Positions 35,401 to 46,706 of a stretch of DNA of 64,000 nt are shown in pieces. Source of the DNA: Elephas maximus indicus (Eukaryota > Chordata > Mammalia > Proboscidea > Elephantidae). The stretch is taken from NCBI RefSeq assembly GCF_024166365.1, contig NC_064819.1:114992293-115056292 (forward strand), written 5' to 3'. The translations under genes and the position numbers were made by a program. The first letter of the stretch is position 1. Each line of letters starts with the position of its first letter. The notes beneath the pieces were generated by a model. It saw only the letters and a program-made list of their open reading frames with translations. It was not told the DNA's origin and made no database searches.

Positions 35401-36234
35401 ATTCGTGTATCTAACAGAGCACATACTGAGCACAATTATAGAAACCTCTTAGATATAACCAAACACCTCTCAGGACTGAGTTATTGGGCTTGAGGGGTAA
35501 AAGCCATATTCTTGGCAGACATCCAGGTCAATTGGCATAACATAGTTCATAAAGGTAATGTTCTATATCCTACTTTGGTGAGTGGCATCTGGGATTCTAA
35601 AAGCTCCGGAGCACCATCTAAGATAGTGCTATAGGTCTCCTGCCACGCGGAATGAAGGAGAGTGAGGAAAACCAAAGACTCAAGGAAGCAATTAGTCTAA
35701 TGGACTAATGGCCCACATGAACCACAACCTCCTCCAGCCTGTGACCAAAAGAACTAGATGGTATCCACCTACCATTACTGGCTGTTCTGGCCAGGAACAC
35801 AATATTAGGCCCCAGTTAGACTGGGAAAAAAATGTAGAAATTCAAATTCATAGAAAAGATCAGACTTACTGGTCTGATACAGATTGGAGGAACCTCTGAA
35901 ACTATAGTCCTAAGACACCATTCTAACTCGGAACTGAAGCCATTCCCAGAGATCACCTTTCAGCCAAATCATGGACAGGCCTATAAAATAAACAATAACA
36001 CCAGTAATAAATGTGCTCCTTAGAACAATCAACTATACAAAACCAACATTTGTCCAAAAACAAAGAGGAGAAGGCAGGAATGGGCTGGAAAATGGGGAAT
36101 CCAGTGTGGAAATGACACATTGCAACCATCATCATGGAAAAATGTGTGTATGAGTTATTGAATGGGAAACTAATTTGCTGAGTAAACTTTTACCTAAAGC
36201 ACAATAAAATGTTCAAAGCAAACAACAAACAAAA
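32424..36234 (+). mobile_element. L1 LINE, 5'-truncated, with SINE insertion
   Basis: Starts in ORF2 before the reverse-transcriptase domain (KEEIEEVMKNVPTQKSPDRD) and ends at CACAATAAAATG. The RT box region is degraded (TDEMILY in place of ADDMILY). Its 3' UTR is of the same kind as in the L1s at 46-62 kb. A SINE splits it at 34.1-34.3 kb. Confidence 0.85.
34115..34326 (+). mobile_element. AfroSINE-type SINE, long class, in L1
   Basis: Flanked by GCTCATCAAAAG (34,103) and GCTTATCAAAAG (34,327), a 12-bp target duplication with one change. Confidence 0.92.
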
Positions 36235-36463
36235 GAATAATGCTTCTCCTATTCTTTGACCTATGGTTTCCCACAAATTACCTATATTCTAAAATAAGGC
36301 AGGTAGAATTTAGACTGCTTCTCAAGGAACTGCCATGGAATAAAATCCTGCTTCCTTCTGGCACCAAGAAATTAAAAGAAAAATGCAACATAAAAGCAGC
36401 AGTTGTATGTGTGTGTGTGTGTGACATAAAACGACTTGAGTGGTTCAAGACATAATATTAAAC

Positions 36464-36469
36464 TTTATT
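36464..36469 (-). promoter_or_regulatory. Polyadenylation signal for exon 2a
   Basis: AATAAA on the minus strand, about 110 bp downstream of the exon 2a stop. It would end the DEFB110-form transcript before exon 2b is reached, so use of exon 2b needs read-through or skipping of this site. Confidence 0.6.
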
Positions 36470-36578
36470 TAATTCCTTATATATTACAGAGAAACAAAAG
36501 TCTTGAAGGATGTGCTGAGAAGTCATAGTAACACAGGTCCTCTCTTCTTGGAGTATGTGTCTTTTTCTTCTGCCATTC

Positions 36579-36727
36579 TTACGGCTGTAGGCAGCAATGA
36601 GTTGCGGGTCTCATGCAGTAAGCAATTCTAACTTCATTTTTATGGCACTCAAGTTTACATTGACCATTACCCCTTATGCACTCTCTCCTTAAATCCACAC
36701 TACCATAGTGGGGATATTTCTTTTTGG
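36579..36727 (-). CDS. DEFB110: Beta-defensin 110, exon 2a (mature peptide, DEFB110 form)
   Basis: Second and last exon of the DEFB110 form. The acceptor is a pyrimidine-rich tract ending in CTTACAG at 36,734-36,728. Phase-1 joining to exon 1 gives Ala and then 48 residues starting [16 protein letters not shown] and ending CCLQP, then TAA. The cysteines read C-x6-C-x3-C-x9-C-x6-CC, the canonical beta-defensin spacing. The conserved Gly before the second Cys is replaced by a GNGQC arrangement, as in DEFB110 of other mammals. The whole precursor would be 68 residues, close to the usual 67. By my count the mature part has ten Lys/Arg against four Asp/Glu, so it is cationic as expected for a membrane-acting defence peptide. 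Intron 1 is about 6.0 kb. A polyadenylation signal lies about 110 bp past the stop. Confidence 0.9.
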
Positions 36728-37469
36728 CTGTAAGAAGGAAAGGATGGCTAGAATTAGCAGTCTAGCTATAATATGCTCAGGTTTTAAAAGGAGAAACCCC
36801 AAGAAGAGAACGTTAATAGAGTGGGCCAAAAGAAAAAGTCCCCTTCCTAATTCCTGATTGTGAACATCTTTGTTTATTGGAGGAAGTTTAAGCGAATTTA
36901 CTATCCCTTGGTAAATTTAATGTCCCTGGAAATCAGAAAGTATCTTGGACTTTAGTTAGAGTATCATCTTGCTTCCTTACAAATTACTGGACAATGGTTC
37001 AGGGATGATTCCCAAAGTTGACAGTAAAAAAGTTCTCATAACTTATCTTTTGTCATGCTCAGTCTCTAGAATCATCTAATTGCATTTGGGCTGCCCCTTT
37101 TGGCTCTGACAAACATTATTTAGACTGAATGTTATACTTTTGTGAATTCTTTTCAGGAGATTTCCATTGCAGCTTGATTTTACTTTTCTGCAATGTTGAG
37201 AGATAGGCAGTGTTAGGCAATGTACCTGAATTCCCACAACTCCCCTGGATATTTTGGGATTCACTTCTCAAAAGTCGGGCTCTAACTTAGACATATGTGA
37301 TGCTAGCACTAATATGATAATGAGAATTGACTGGATTTGGCCATTGTTGGCCATTACATGATCTCTAAAATTTCCAGTACTACCTTTTCTTATTTCACCA
37401 TGAAGTTTCAGAAGTAACTTAAAATGAATTTCTAACAATCCTTGTTTGTATTGTTCATCCTCTTGATTA
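36728..37469. other. Intron upstream of exon 2a, start
   Basis: No repeat or exon recognised. Confidence 0.45.
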
Positions 37470-37638
37470 AAAAACAAAACAAAACAAAAAAACCATTGCC
37501 GTCAATTCCGACTCATAGTGACCCTAAAGAGCAGAGTAGAACTGTTGGACTGGGTTTCCAAATAGGTCCTGGTGGATTCGAACTGCCAGCCTTTTGGTTA
37601 GCAGCCGTAGCTCTTAACCACTACACCGCCAGAATTTC
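37470..37638 (-). mobile_element. AfroSINE-type SINE, short class, perfect target duplication
   Basis: CATCCTCTTGATTA at 37,456-37,469 and 37,639-37,652, 14 bp identical. Confidence 0.93.
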
Positions 37639-37652
37639 CATCCTCTTGATTA

Positions 37653-37850
37653 GAGGTCAGCAAACTGTGGCCAGGGGGCTAAATCCAGCCTGTCATCTGG
37701 TTTTGTAAATAAAGTTTTAATGGCATGAAGTTAAACCCATTTATTTACATGTTGGCTGCTTTTACACTACAGTGACATAGAAGAGATCATATAGTCCATA
37801 AAGCCTAAAATATTACCTATCTGGCTCATTTCTAGAAAAATAACCTCTGC
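37653..37850 (+). mobile_element. hAT-type nonautonomous DNA transposon remnant
   Basis: GGTCAGCAAACTGTGGCC, TTTTGTAAATAAAGTTTTAA and AGCCTAAAATATT are typical of a widespread mammalian MER element. The SINE sits just at its edge. Confidence 0.6.
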
Positions 37851-38342
37851 TCCTAATTCCTTTTGTCAATCAATCACAAAGGAATGAGTAAGGAATTTGT
37901 AGCTCAGGGCACGAGGGTATCCTGATAATATTGGAAAGGCTATCATGTAGAAGAAGGCATTGGTCTTTTACATATTCAGAAAAGCAAGACTACAACTACG
38001 GTTTGCGCATTGTAAGAATTACAAAATTTGGCCCAATATAACAAATTGAACTTGTAACAGTCAATGTAAGAAAAGGTACATGTTTTGTCTTGTAGCGTGG
38101 AGATTGACATTCACTGGAAGTTTATTATTTAGAAGCTTTAGAGATACTTGGGAAGTTTGAGGAAATTGGTTTGATAGGTTGTAAGATCCCTTATAAATTT
38201 TTTTTTTTAATTTTGTATTTAAAACTATGCACTGGCCCAGGTGTTTTCAGAAGTCATTGTTTTGGAGTCATTTTTTTAGATACACATAACTTTTAATAAG
38301 TCGTTATCCCATGGTGAAATTAAGGGGAACTTGTAGTGCGGT

Positions 38343-38508
38343 GGAGCCCCATTGGTACAATGGTTAAGAACTTGGCTGCTAACCGAAAAGGTCAATAGTT
38401 CAAATCCACCAGCTGCTCCTTGGAAACTCTATGAGGCAGTTCTACTCTGTCCTATGGGATACCTAAGAGTCAGAATTGACTGGATGGCAAATGATTTGGT
38501 TTGGTTTG
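38343..38508 (+). mobile_element. AfroSINE-type SINE, short class
   Basis: GAGCCCCATTGGTACAATGG to TTTGGTTTGGTTT. Confidence 0.9.
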
Positions 38509-38735
38509 ATGATGCGATGGTTAAGCACTCAGCTGCTAACTGAAATGTTCGTAGTTCAAACCCACCAGCCATTCCATGGAAGAAAGATGTGGCAGTGTGT
38601 TTTCATCAAGATTACAGCATTGGAAACCCCAAGGGTCAGCTCTACTCTGTTCTAAAAGGTCCCAGTGAATTGGAATCAACTTGACAGCAATGGCTTTGGG
38701 TTTTTTGTTTGTTTGTTTTATGTTGGTGGGGAAGA
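38509..38735 (+). mobile_element. AfroSINE-type SINE, long class, tandem
   Basis: Starts exactly where the previous SINE ends; contains TTTTCATCAAGATTACAGCA. Confidence 0.85.
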
Positions 38736-39509
38736 ATTTTAATTTTTGCAAAGAGCTGACCAATAGGCAGATTCAGATCTTTTCATACATTTGTAATATG
38801 CATGCAAATACATTTCAAATTGGTTTCTGTCATTATTTAGAATTTGGTGTCCCAGTCAGTACCTTGAAAGGCCAGGTCTTTCCACATAGACACTCTGGTC
38901 ATATTTCCAACAGCTGGTAAGTGGTGAGAAGTGGTAACTATAATGGATACATAGACTAAGAGCTATATTATCCTTGTCGTTGGCCTACGTATCTGATATA
39001 AAACTTAGTTTTTTTAATTAACGTTGGCTTTCTTCTCAGTATAACTGAAGCAATGTGTAATAGGACAAAAAGATTCAAAAGCACAGAAGAAAAATATTAC
39101 CTTGCACTATTTAAATGTTAACTATTAAATGTTACCATTCAATAATTTTTTTTTATTCAATAATATCTGGGGAGTTAATATTATCAAACTCATTTGTGAC
39201 TCCCTAGTGACAGAAACCTGGGTTAAACTCACTTTAGGCAAGTGGTCTGTCACATTTGACACTGTCGTCCAACCTTCTCCCTTGACCTGATTTCATGCCT
39301 TCTCTTATTCTTTCTTTGTCTTATTTCACCCCTCTAAAATGTTTTTTTTTTTTCTCTTTCTTCTCATTCTGACCTCTAAATGTGAGTGTTTCCCAAGACT
39401 GTGTCCTTGGATTGCCAATATCCATCTTGGCATGCATCTATCTATTCATTTAACTAGCACCTATTAAGTCTACTCCTTGTCAAGCTCTATGTCAGGCCCT
39501 AGGACAAGA
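38736..39509. other. No recognisable gene
   Basis: AT-rich intron, a T-run near 39,341. Confidence 0.45.
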
Positions 39510-39714
39510 TTTCTCAACCTCAGCACCATTAATATTTTGGGCCAGATAATTATTTGTTCTGAGGAGCTGTCCTGTGCCTTGTAGGAGAGTTAGCAGCATC
39601 CTTGGCCTCTGTCCACTAGATACCAGTAGCACCAGTTGTGACAGCTGGAAATGCCTCCAGACATTGTCTAATGTGCCCTGGGAACAAAATTACCCCCACA
39701 TTGAGAACCACTGC
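39510..39714 (+). mobile_element. MER5-type hAT DNA transposon remnant
   Basis: CAGCACCATTAATATTTTGG, CCAGTTGTGACAGCTGGAAA and ATTGAGAACCACTGCT are diagnostic phrases of the MER5 family. Confidence 0.8.
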
Positions 39715-41351
39715 TCCAGTTACTTTGATAAGCGCAACACATGTTCTGACTCCTGTCCTCAAGTAATATATTCAAATACTACTTCCTCTCTAAAGTCTCT
39801 GCTGACTACTTTCAGGAAAGTGATCCTTCCTTCCCTTGCTCTCTCATAGCTCTTCATTTGGCATCTGTAATATTCTAACTTGCTAGGGAGTTTCTCTAAA
39901 TAATATACTACGTCTTAAAATCAAAGCCATAACTGGGCAAAATGGTTCTTAGACCTTTAAGTCCACAATCTCATTTTATTTTTACTCATCTGCTACTTTA
40001 TCTTTTTGGCTACCATTATACCACCTCAGGAAGAAAAATCATGGCTGCTCTCCCAGCAGGAAACTCTACTATCCAAAGTACATGTCAGATTTAAAGAAAC
40101 CTAATTATTGGCAATATGTCATTTTTCCATATGGCAGATAAAGTGAAAGGAAAGAGAAGATGATGCAGTAATCCATTTACAGATATCTTTGGCATTTATA
40201 ACTTCTAGAAAATGAAGAAGAAAGCTAAGTTACTTTAATGGAAATCTCCCTACATGGAAAAGTTAGGTACTCTTATCTAGACATTTTTCATATGTGATTG
40301 TCTAAGTGAAAGAAGATGAGTTTTTCTACCTCCTTTTAGAGTAGGAAATTTCACCCTCTACTTTTTTTTTTTTTTAGAAAACTGAAGGTGAGATATGAAA
40401 ACAACTGAGGCATTGGAAGAGTCAGACATACGGCATTTCTTTTTAGTTCAACCACCAGGTGTTAGTGATCTGTAATGTGAAAGACATCATTCTAATTGCA
40501 TTAATTTTTTTAAATTATTTATTCTATATCACATCTCTTTTAACTTTGTAGGGAAAATGTGTATCAGGACATATTTCTTTTATTTTGGTATTTATTAAAA
40601 ACTTTTTTGTCAGTAATGGTAGGAGCTCTCTAAAGGCTTGGTCACATTTGACCAAGAAATAAATACATAAATAAATAATGATGGCTTCACTTTGAAAATA
40701 TGAGAAAAAATATATATGTAAGGAAAAAACAATGATAGCATAATCTTCATTTTTTGTCTCTTTATCCCCCAAGTAGCTTAAGATTTGCTATGTCTACAGG
40801 GTACCTGATTGTCTAAGTTTTTTGAGTGAATGCATGAAACACTTGAAATATTGGTAGGGGCAGCTGCTAATGACTGTTAAAAGGAAAAAGTAAGTTAGCG
40901 GAGAAAAACACACTTAGCATAGTGATCTATAAATTTGTCTGTTGTTGAAAAATAAAGCTATTTAGTACAGCTTGGAAACTATATGAATCTGTATAGCATT
41001 TCTTTTTGATACTTTCTAGAGCTGGAAAAAAATCTAAAGATCCTTTTCTAACAATTTTTTAATGGAGAGGAAGGAAGATATTCTGTTAGCTAAATTAATT
41101 GCATTACTTTGTTATTTCATTGAGGTTTGGCCTCTAAATAGAATTTTATCCACTTGTATCCTTTACATGAAAATTTGTCATTTTATAATGCATTGTTTTT
41201 AGGGGATCATAATTGGGTTCTGTAATATTTCCAAGCAGAGAATAAGCTAATTTATTCTCTTAGGCCTTTGCCATGATTTCTGTTGGGCCTATATTTTTAC
41301 CTCCAAGAAACATCAGCCAGGTTCTGAAAAAGAGAATTGTCATGATTTCAA
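39715..41351. other. No recognisable gene
   Basis: Intronic sequence of DEFB110, no family named. T-run near 40,360. Confidence 0.45.
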
Positions 41352-41481
41352 TCCATGGTGCAGTGGTTAAGCAATCAGCTGCTAACCAAAAGATCGGCAG
41401 TTCGAATTCCTCAGATGCTCTTTGGAAACCCTATAGGGTTGTTATGAGCTGGAATAGATTGGACACAATGGGACTTTTTCT
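41352..41481 (+). mobile_element. AfroSINE-type SINE, short class
   Basis: CCATGGTGCAGTGGTTAAGC with CAGCTGCTAACC; tail GGACACAATGGGACTTTT. Confidence 0.85.
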
Positions 41482-41488
41482 TTTTTTA

Positions 41489-41623
41489 GAAGCCTTAGTA
41501 GCATAGAGATTAAGAGCTACGACAGCTAACCAAAAGACTGGAAGTTCAAATTCACCAGCTGTTCCTTTGAAACCCTATGGGATGGTCAGAATCTACTGGA
41601 TGGCAATGAGTTTTGGGGTTTTA
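41489..41623 (+). mobile_element. AfroSINE-type SINE, short class
   Basis: AGAAGCCTTAGTAGCATAGA to GGATGGCAATGAGTTTTGG. Confidence 0.83.
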
Positions 41624-42180
41624 TAATAAACTGGGTAGACTTGAACTAGTCGTTTCGCCTCAAGCTTTTTAAGGATAAGAAACTGAACACAGTAGTCTCT
41701 CCATCTCTAAAACTTGTTATTCTAACTCTGTACAACTGATACTTACCCACTAATTCAGGGTGAGAGAATCTTGTTACACATCTGATGTGAAGGCGGGAAA
41801 AATCTCACCAAAAATATAGTTTATGTACAAGGCTCATTGTTCATGTGATCTGTGGCACTCAAAGACAGAAGGGTAGTGACCAGACATATTTAAATAAAGA
41901 CCATCAATGTGCATCATTTGCCTGCAGTACTGAGAACAGAATTCTAGGAATGTAATGGGAAGTAGCCCACTGCATAGGCTAAAGGGAAGGAAAAGGTAAA
42001 GAGATCACTCTCTAAAACAGAGTCATCTACCCCATACCAGTTGATGGTGTTAAATTGTTTGTTTGTTTGTTTGTTTATTTGTTTTTCCTAGCAAGATCTA
42101 ACATTCAGCAAGAACAGATTATAAATAATTGTTCCGGATGAAGGTGGTGGGACTATTTAACACATACTTTTTTTTTTTTT

Positions 42181-42375
42181 GGTGGTGCAGTGGTCCAGAG
42201 CTCGGCTGCTAATCAAAAGGTCAGCAGTTCAAATGCACCAGCAGCTCCACAGAAGAAAGATGCGGCAGCCTGCTTCCATAAAGATTATAGCTATGGAAAC
42301 CCTATAGGGTAGTTCTAGTCAGTCCTATTGAGTCACTATGAGTTGGAGTCGACTCCGTGGCAATGGCTTTATGAT
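42181..42375 (+). mobile_element. AfroSINE-type SINE, long class, in intron 1
   Basis: GGTGGTGCAGTGGTCCAGAG to CGACTCCGTGGCAATGGCTT. Absent at the matching place in the degenerate block. Confidence 0.9.
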
Positions 42376-42384
42376 CTTTTCAAA

Positions 42385-42628
42385 AACTTTTCATTCTGAA
42401 ATAACTTTAGCTTTACAAAGATTTGCAAAGATAATAGAGTTTGATATACCCTTCACCCAGCTTCCTCCAATGTCAATATCTCACATAACCATGGTATATT
42501 TATCAAAATTAATAAATTAATATTGGTGCAATAGTATTAACTAAACTACAAACTTTATTTGCATCTCACCATTGTCTTTTTTCTGTTCTAGGGTCCAATC
42601 CAGAATATGACATTGCATTTAGTGTTAT
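42385..42628 (-). mobile_element. Old L1 3' fragment in intron 1
   Basis: ATACCCTTCACCCAGCTTCC and GGTCCAATCCAGAATATGAC match a common mammalian L1M 3' region. Absent from the degenerate duplicate. Confidence 0.5.
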
Positions 42629-42729
42629 GATCTTTAAATTCCTACATATTATCATAATCTTAGCAAGAAATACCTGATGTTTCTTCAAATTCAGTCGTAT
42701 AAAATGTCCCATAAATATTTTCATGTTAC

Positions 42730-42787
42730 CTGGTATAATTGTGACCCCAAAGAAGAGTAGAATAAATAAAAAGAGATGAATCTTCAT
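42730..42787 (-). CDS. DEFB110: Beta-defensin 110, shared exon 1 (signal peptide)
   Basis: Coding part of exon 1 of a secreted antimicrobial beta-defensin. It encodes 19 residues, MKIHLFLFILLFFGVTIIP, a basic start and a long hydrophobic core typical of a defensin signal peptide, then the first base of an Ala codon. The donor GTAAC follows at 42,729, so the intron is phase 1. Both second exons (36,727 and 19,167) begin with CC after their acceptors and restore the same Ala codon. An in-frame ATG lies 16 codons upstream, but the one at 42,787 is preferred: it has ACC before it, starts directly at the hydrophobic segment and gives the family length. The frame fits my memory of mammalian DEFB110. 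A TATA-like box lies about 85 bp upstream. What is seen is the frame, the donor and the promoter; the gene name is by family resemblance. Confidence 0.88.
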
Positions 42788-42870
42788 GGTAGAGAGTGTC
42801 TTAGGGAAAAAGTGCCAACAGATCTTCCTTCCCAAGTCAGGAGTTTTGAAATAAGGAAACAGAGAACGCT

Positions 42871-42880
42871 TTTATTTATA
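42871..42880 (-). promoter_or_regulatory. TATA-like box of the DEFB110 promoter
   Basis: On the minus strand this reads TATAAATAAA, about 85 bp before the start codon. That would place transcription start near 42,845 and leave a short 5' UTR. The matching stretch is missing from the degenerate copy near 16.8 kb. Inferred from sequence alone. Confidence 0.6.
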
Positions 42881-42965
42881 GATTCTCCTGGGAAGTGGTT
42901 TTAACTACTGAGGCTTATCAAAAGTGAGAACATTTCTATGCTTCGTTGAATACTGATGCGGTGGT

Positions 42966-43639
42966 CACAAAAAGGTTATTAAATTTTTTTCATAAAAGTC
43001 AAAATCTGCTTGCATTACCTTAGATAGACTCTCATGAAGACATTACCTTTGAGGGACTTCATAGTTTATAGGGGATATGTATTCGAACTGCTAACACATT
43101 AGGTTGAAAATGTTGTTATAGTAACCAGATCCTCTATTATGTTTTAAATGTAATGCTAAATATTCTAATGTCCCTAGTATTAAATTGTTGAATGACTGAG
43201 TTATAGTATTTTACTGCTAGAAGTTTCCACTGAGTTTCCACTTACTTTGTTTTACAGATGAAAACAATGAGAGCCAGGGAGTTTAAATGATTTATTCCAA
43301 TTTACATAGTTTGTCGTTATTTAAATGTAACATGATCTGAAAAGTCTACATTCATTGAATATGGGAAAGATCGTAGACATAAATAAATAACATAAATGAA
43401 TCTACAAACAGGTTTTCAAGTATGATTTACTAATTTCCTATAATTAACCATCTTATTTCACAATTCTAGGTACTATGATTTTAATTCTGCTTATGTAACA
43501 AAGGGATTTCTGATCCATTTTCATCCTTGCAAAGGCTATTTTTTTCAGACGCATAAGGAAGAGCCCAAAACCTGATGGTTTAGACAGAGAACAATTAATC
43601 TATTCTCTCTCCTACCACAGAATCAAGAGAACTTCTAGG
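42966..43639. other. Upstream flank of DEFB110
   Basis: No gene seen. A MIR-like phrase (TTTTACAGATGAAAACAATG) near 43,250. Confidence 0.45.
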
Positions 43640-43970
43640 GCAGTGTTTCTCAAATTTTAGATATACCAGGGTCCTACAGAGGACTTGGAAACCCTGGTGG
43701 CATAGAAGGTTCAGTGCTACGGCTACTAACCCAAAGGTCAGCAGTTCAGATCTGCCAGGGACTCCTTAGAAACCCAGTGGGGTAGTTCTACTCTGTCCTA
43801 TAGAATTGCTACGAGTTGGAATCGACTTGACCACAATGGCTTTATAGAAGACTTGTAAAAAACAGATTGCTGGCCCCACCTTCAGTTATCTGACTCAGTA
43901 GGTTTTAAGATTTAAGTAAGCTTAAGAATTTGTATTTATAAAAAGATTCTGGAATACTAATAATGCTGAA
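43640..43970 (+). mobile_element. hAT-type DNA transposon remnant split by a SINE
   Basis: GTGTTTCTCAAATTTTAG at the left and AAAAAACAGATTGCTGGCCC with AGTAGGTTTTAAG at the right. A SINE occupies 43,686-43,851. Confidence 0.65.
43686..43851 (+). mobile_element. AfroSINE-type SINE, short class
   Basis: GGAAACCCTGGTGGCATAGA to CGACTTGACCACAATGGC. Inside the hAT remnant. Confidence 0.92.
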
Positions 43971-44439
43971 AGGGGAATTACACTCTGCTTAGGAAACTTG
44001 ACTCATTCATTCTACAAAACAGCAAAAAAAAATGAATTATAGAGTGATACAATCTATGATACAGATTAATAAAGCATGTGAGAATGCTTAGAGATGCTAA
44101 TCAAATACCCTCATGTTATGAAAGAAGAAAGTGAGACCAAAGATGATAAACTTAGCTGACTAATGATTGTATCCTTTAGAACAAAGGCTTCAAATTATTA
44201 AGTACAAATGGAAACTGTGGATAAAATCAAATGTGGGAAACTTGATTCAGCTACACTGACTCCCTGGGAAAGAAAAAAATGGAGAATTCATCATCAGCTG
44301 AAAGGAAGACCACTTCAAGACATCACTCTATAATATTTATTCAACAAATATTTTTTAAGTACCAAAATTCGATCAAGTTGGCATTTGCTAGAAACTGATG
44401 GGACATCAGGGAATAAAACAGAGTATTTAAATCCTCAAT

Positions 44440-46002
44440 CTGGAGGGTGATGTCAGTAAAATGGTAGAGTAGGGACTTTTGAAGATCTGCCCTATCGTAA
44501 AAGTAATGATTAAACTAGAAAAAAATTGTCACAATCAACTTTTTCAGAAACCTGAAAATTGGTAACCAAAGACTTGCAACAACACCGTTAAACCTGTTGC
44601 GGTCGAGTCGATTCCGACTCATAGCAACTCAACAGGGAAGGGTATAACTGCCCCATAGAGTTTCCAAAGAGCGCCTGGCAGATTTGAACTGCCGAACTTT
44701 TGGTTAGTAGCCGTAGTAATTAACCACTATGCCACCAGAGTTTCCTGCAACAACACAGGGAGTGCTAATTCAAAAAAAATCAATGAATCACATTAAGAAC
44801 AGTGAGCTTTGTGGTGTTTTAACTTACCCCAGTCCCATCCCCTGGTCTTCAGCTCAGGAGAAAAAAAAGCCTTGAAAAATAAACCTTATGTTCCTGGTAC
44901 TAGAATGAGCAGAGAGGGCTCGAACTCTTTCAAAGCCTCTTCCCCAAAGGGCAATCGTTATTTAAACTGTCTTGAGGTTTCCTGGAGGATCCCACTTGAA
45001 TGTTTTGCCTTTGTTTCACCAAAGGGATGAGGAGCTCTCCCAGGGCTAAAGATGCTCTACAGTGGGGTTTTGTTGAAAACATTTACACACAAATGCTTTT
45101 AGCCATTTGCCTGTGGCATGAATAACAACTGGAACAAATAATAGATTAACCAAAGAGCGTGGACAGAAAGGTTGGAGAATGAGATGTCCACAGGGACTTT
45201 GAAAAACTTACACGCTACTAGAAGGTCACATGCATACTCAGATACAGGGCTCTGTGCAGGCCCAGGGATGTTCACATGCATAGGAAAGACCTGAGAAAGA
45301 CCTAAGCACTAACCCCTGGCTGACCTTGAGGCTGCACAAGCTGGAAGTGAAGGTGAAGGCAGAATTGTAACATTTAACAATAATAGTTGGAGATGTCAAT
45401 ACTCCACTTTTGATAATGGATATACCAACGAGAAAGAGACTCAGTAAGGAAAGAGAAAAATTGAACACTATAAATGAACTAGACTTAATAGTTATCTATA
45501 GAACAGCTCATCTATCAAAAGCATAATACACATTCTTCCCAAGTAAACATGGAACATTCTCCAGGATAAACCACACATTAGGCTAAAACACAAATGTCAA
45601 TATATTTTAAAAGATTGAAATCATATAGAGTGCTCTCTCTCACTACAATGGGATCAAACTGGAAATCAGTAACAGGGAAATTTCACAAATATGTGGAAAT
45701 TATGCAATACTTACCTAAATAATCAATGATTCAAAAGAAAGAAAACACTTCGGGTCAACAAAAATAAAAACACAACAAATCCAAATTTATGAAATGCAGC
45801 AGAAGAATACAAGGGACACCAAATACCTAAAATGATCTTAAAAAAGAAAAAAGTCAGAGGACTAACTTATTCCAAAACTTGCTACAAAGCAACGGTGATC
45901 AGGACAGTGTTGTCTGGCATAAGAAAAAAAAAAAAAAGGAGACATTAATTAATGGAAATGAATTGAGAGTCCAGAAATAAACCCATACATGTGTAATCAA
46001 AT
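44440..46002 (+). mobile_element. Old L1 LINE, 5' UTR and ORF pieces, internally deleted
   Basis: Begins with an L1 5' UTR-like GATGTCAGTAAAATGGTAGA, then an endonuclease-region stretch (GTTGGAGATGTCAATACTCC) and an ORF2 C-terminal stretch (CCAGAAATAAACCCATACAT). Large parts are missing. Its 3' remnant seems to resume at about 61,950 beyond the nested insertions. Confidence 0.65.
44586..44745 (-). mobile_element. AfroSINE-type SINE, short class, perfect target duplication
   Basis: TGCAACAACAC at 44,575 and 44,746, 11 bp identical. Its GGTCGAGTCGATTCCGACTC is close to the apparent consensus, so it is a younger copy. Confidence 0.93.
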
Positions 46003-46706
46003 ATTTATTTATTATTGAGTTTAGATGAAAGCTTACAGCTCAAGTTAATTTCTCAAACAAAAATTTATACACATATTATTATGTGACCCTAGCTACAATC
46101 CTTAAAATGTGACAGCACAGTCCCCCTTGCCACCCTGCCTTTTCGGTGTCCATCCAACCAGTTCCTATCCCTTTCTGCCTTCTCATCCTGCCTCCCTATA
46201 GGAATTGTCCATTTAGTCTCCTTTATCTACTAGAACTTAGAAGCACACTCTTCATGAGTATTATTTCATGGTTAATAGCCCAGTCTAATCTTTGTCTGAA
46301 GACGTGGCTTCGAGAAAGTTTTCAGTTCTGGGTTAACAGAGAGTCCAGGGGCTATGTCTTCTGGGGTTTCTCTAGTCTCAGTCAGACCATTAAGTCTAGT
46401 CTTTTTACATGAATTTGAATTCTGCACCACACTTTTCTCCTCCTCCATCGGGGACTCTCTGTTGTGTTCCCTGTCATGGCAGTCATTGGTAGTAGTCAGG
46501 TACCATCTAGTTCTTCCTGTCTCAGGCTGATGGAGTCTGTAGCTTATGTGGCCATTTTGTCTCTTGGGTTAATATTTTCCTTTTGTCATTGGTATTCTTC
46601 ATTCTCCTTTGTCCAGGTGGGTTGGGACAAATTCAAGCATCTTAGATGGCCGCTTGCAAACTTTTAAGACCCCAGATGTCACTCACCAAATTGGAATACA
46701 GAGTAG
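46003..46706 (-). mobile_element. Middle-aged L1, 3' end (first piece of three)
   Basis: L1 3' UTR on minus, the same family as the younger copy next to it, for example GACTTAATGGTCTGACTGAG on minus. Broken at 46,706 by a full-length L1 and resuming at 54,846. Confidence 0.8.

Larger units (their letters stand above)
41780..42965 (-). repeat. Working copy of the duplicated defensin promoter / exon 1 block
   Basis: Partner of the block at 15.84-16.95 kb. It contains the TATA-like box, exon 1, the donor and the first part of intron 1. A SINE and an old L1 fragment sit in its intron and are absent from the partner. Confidence 0.65.
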
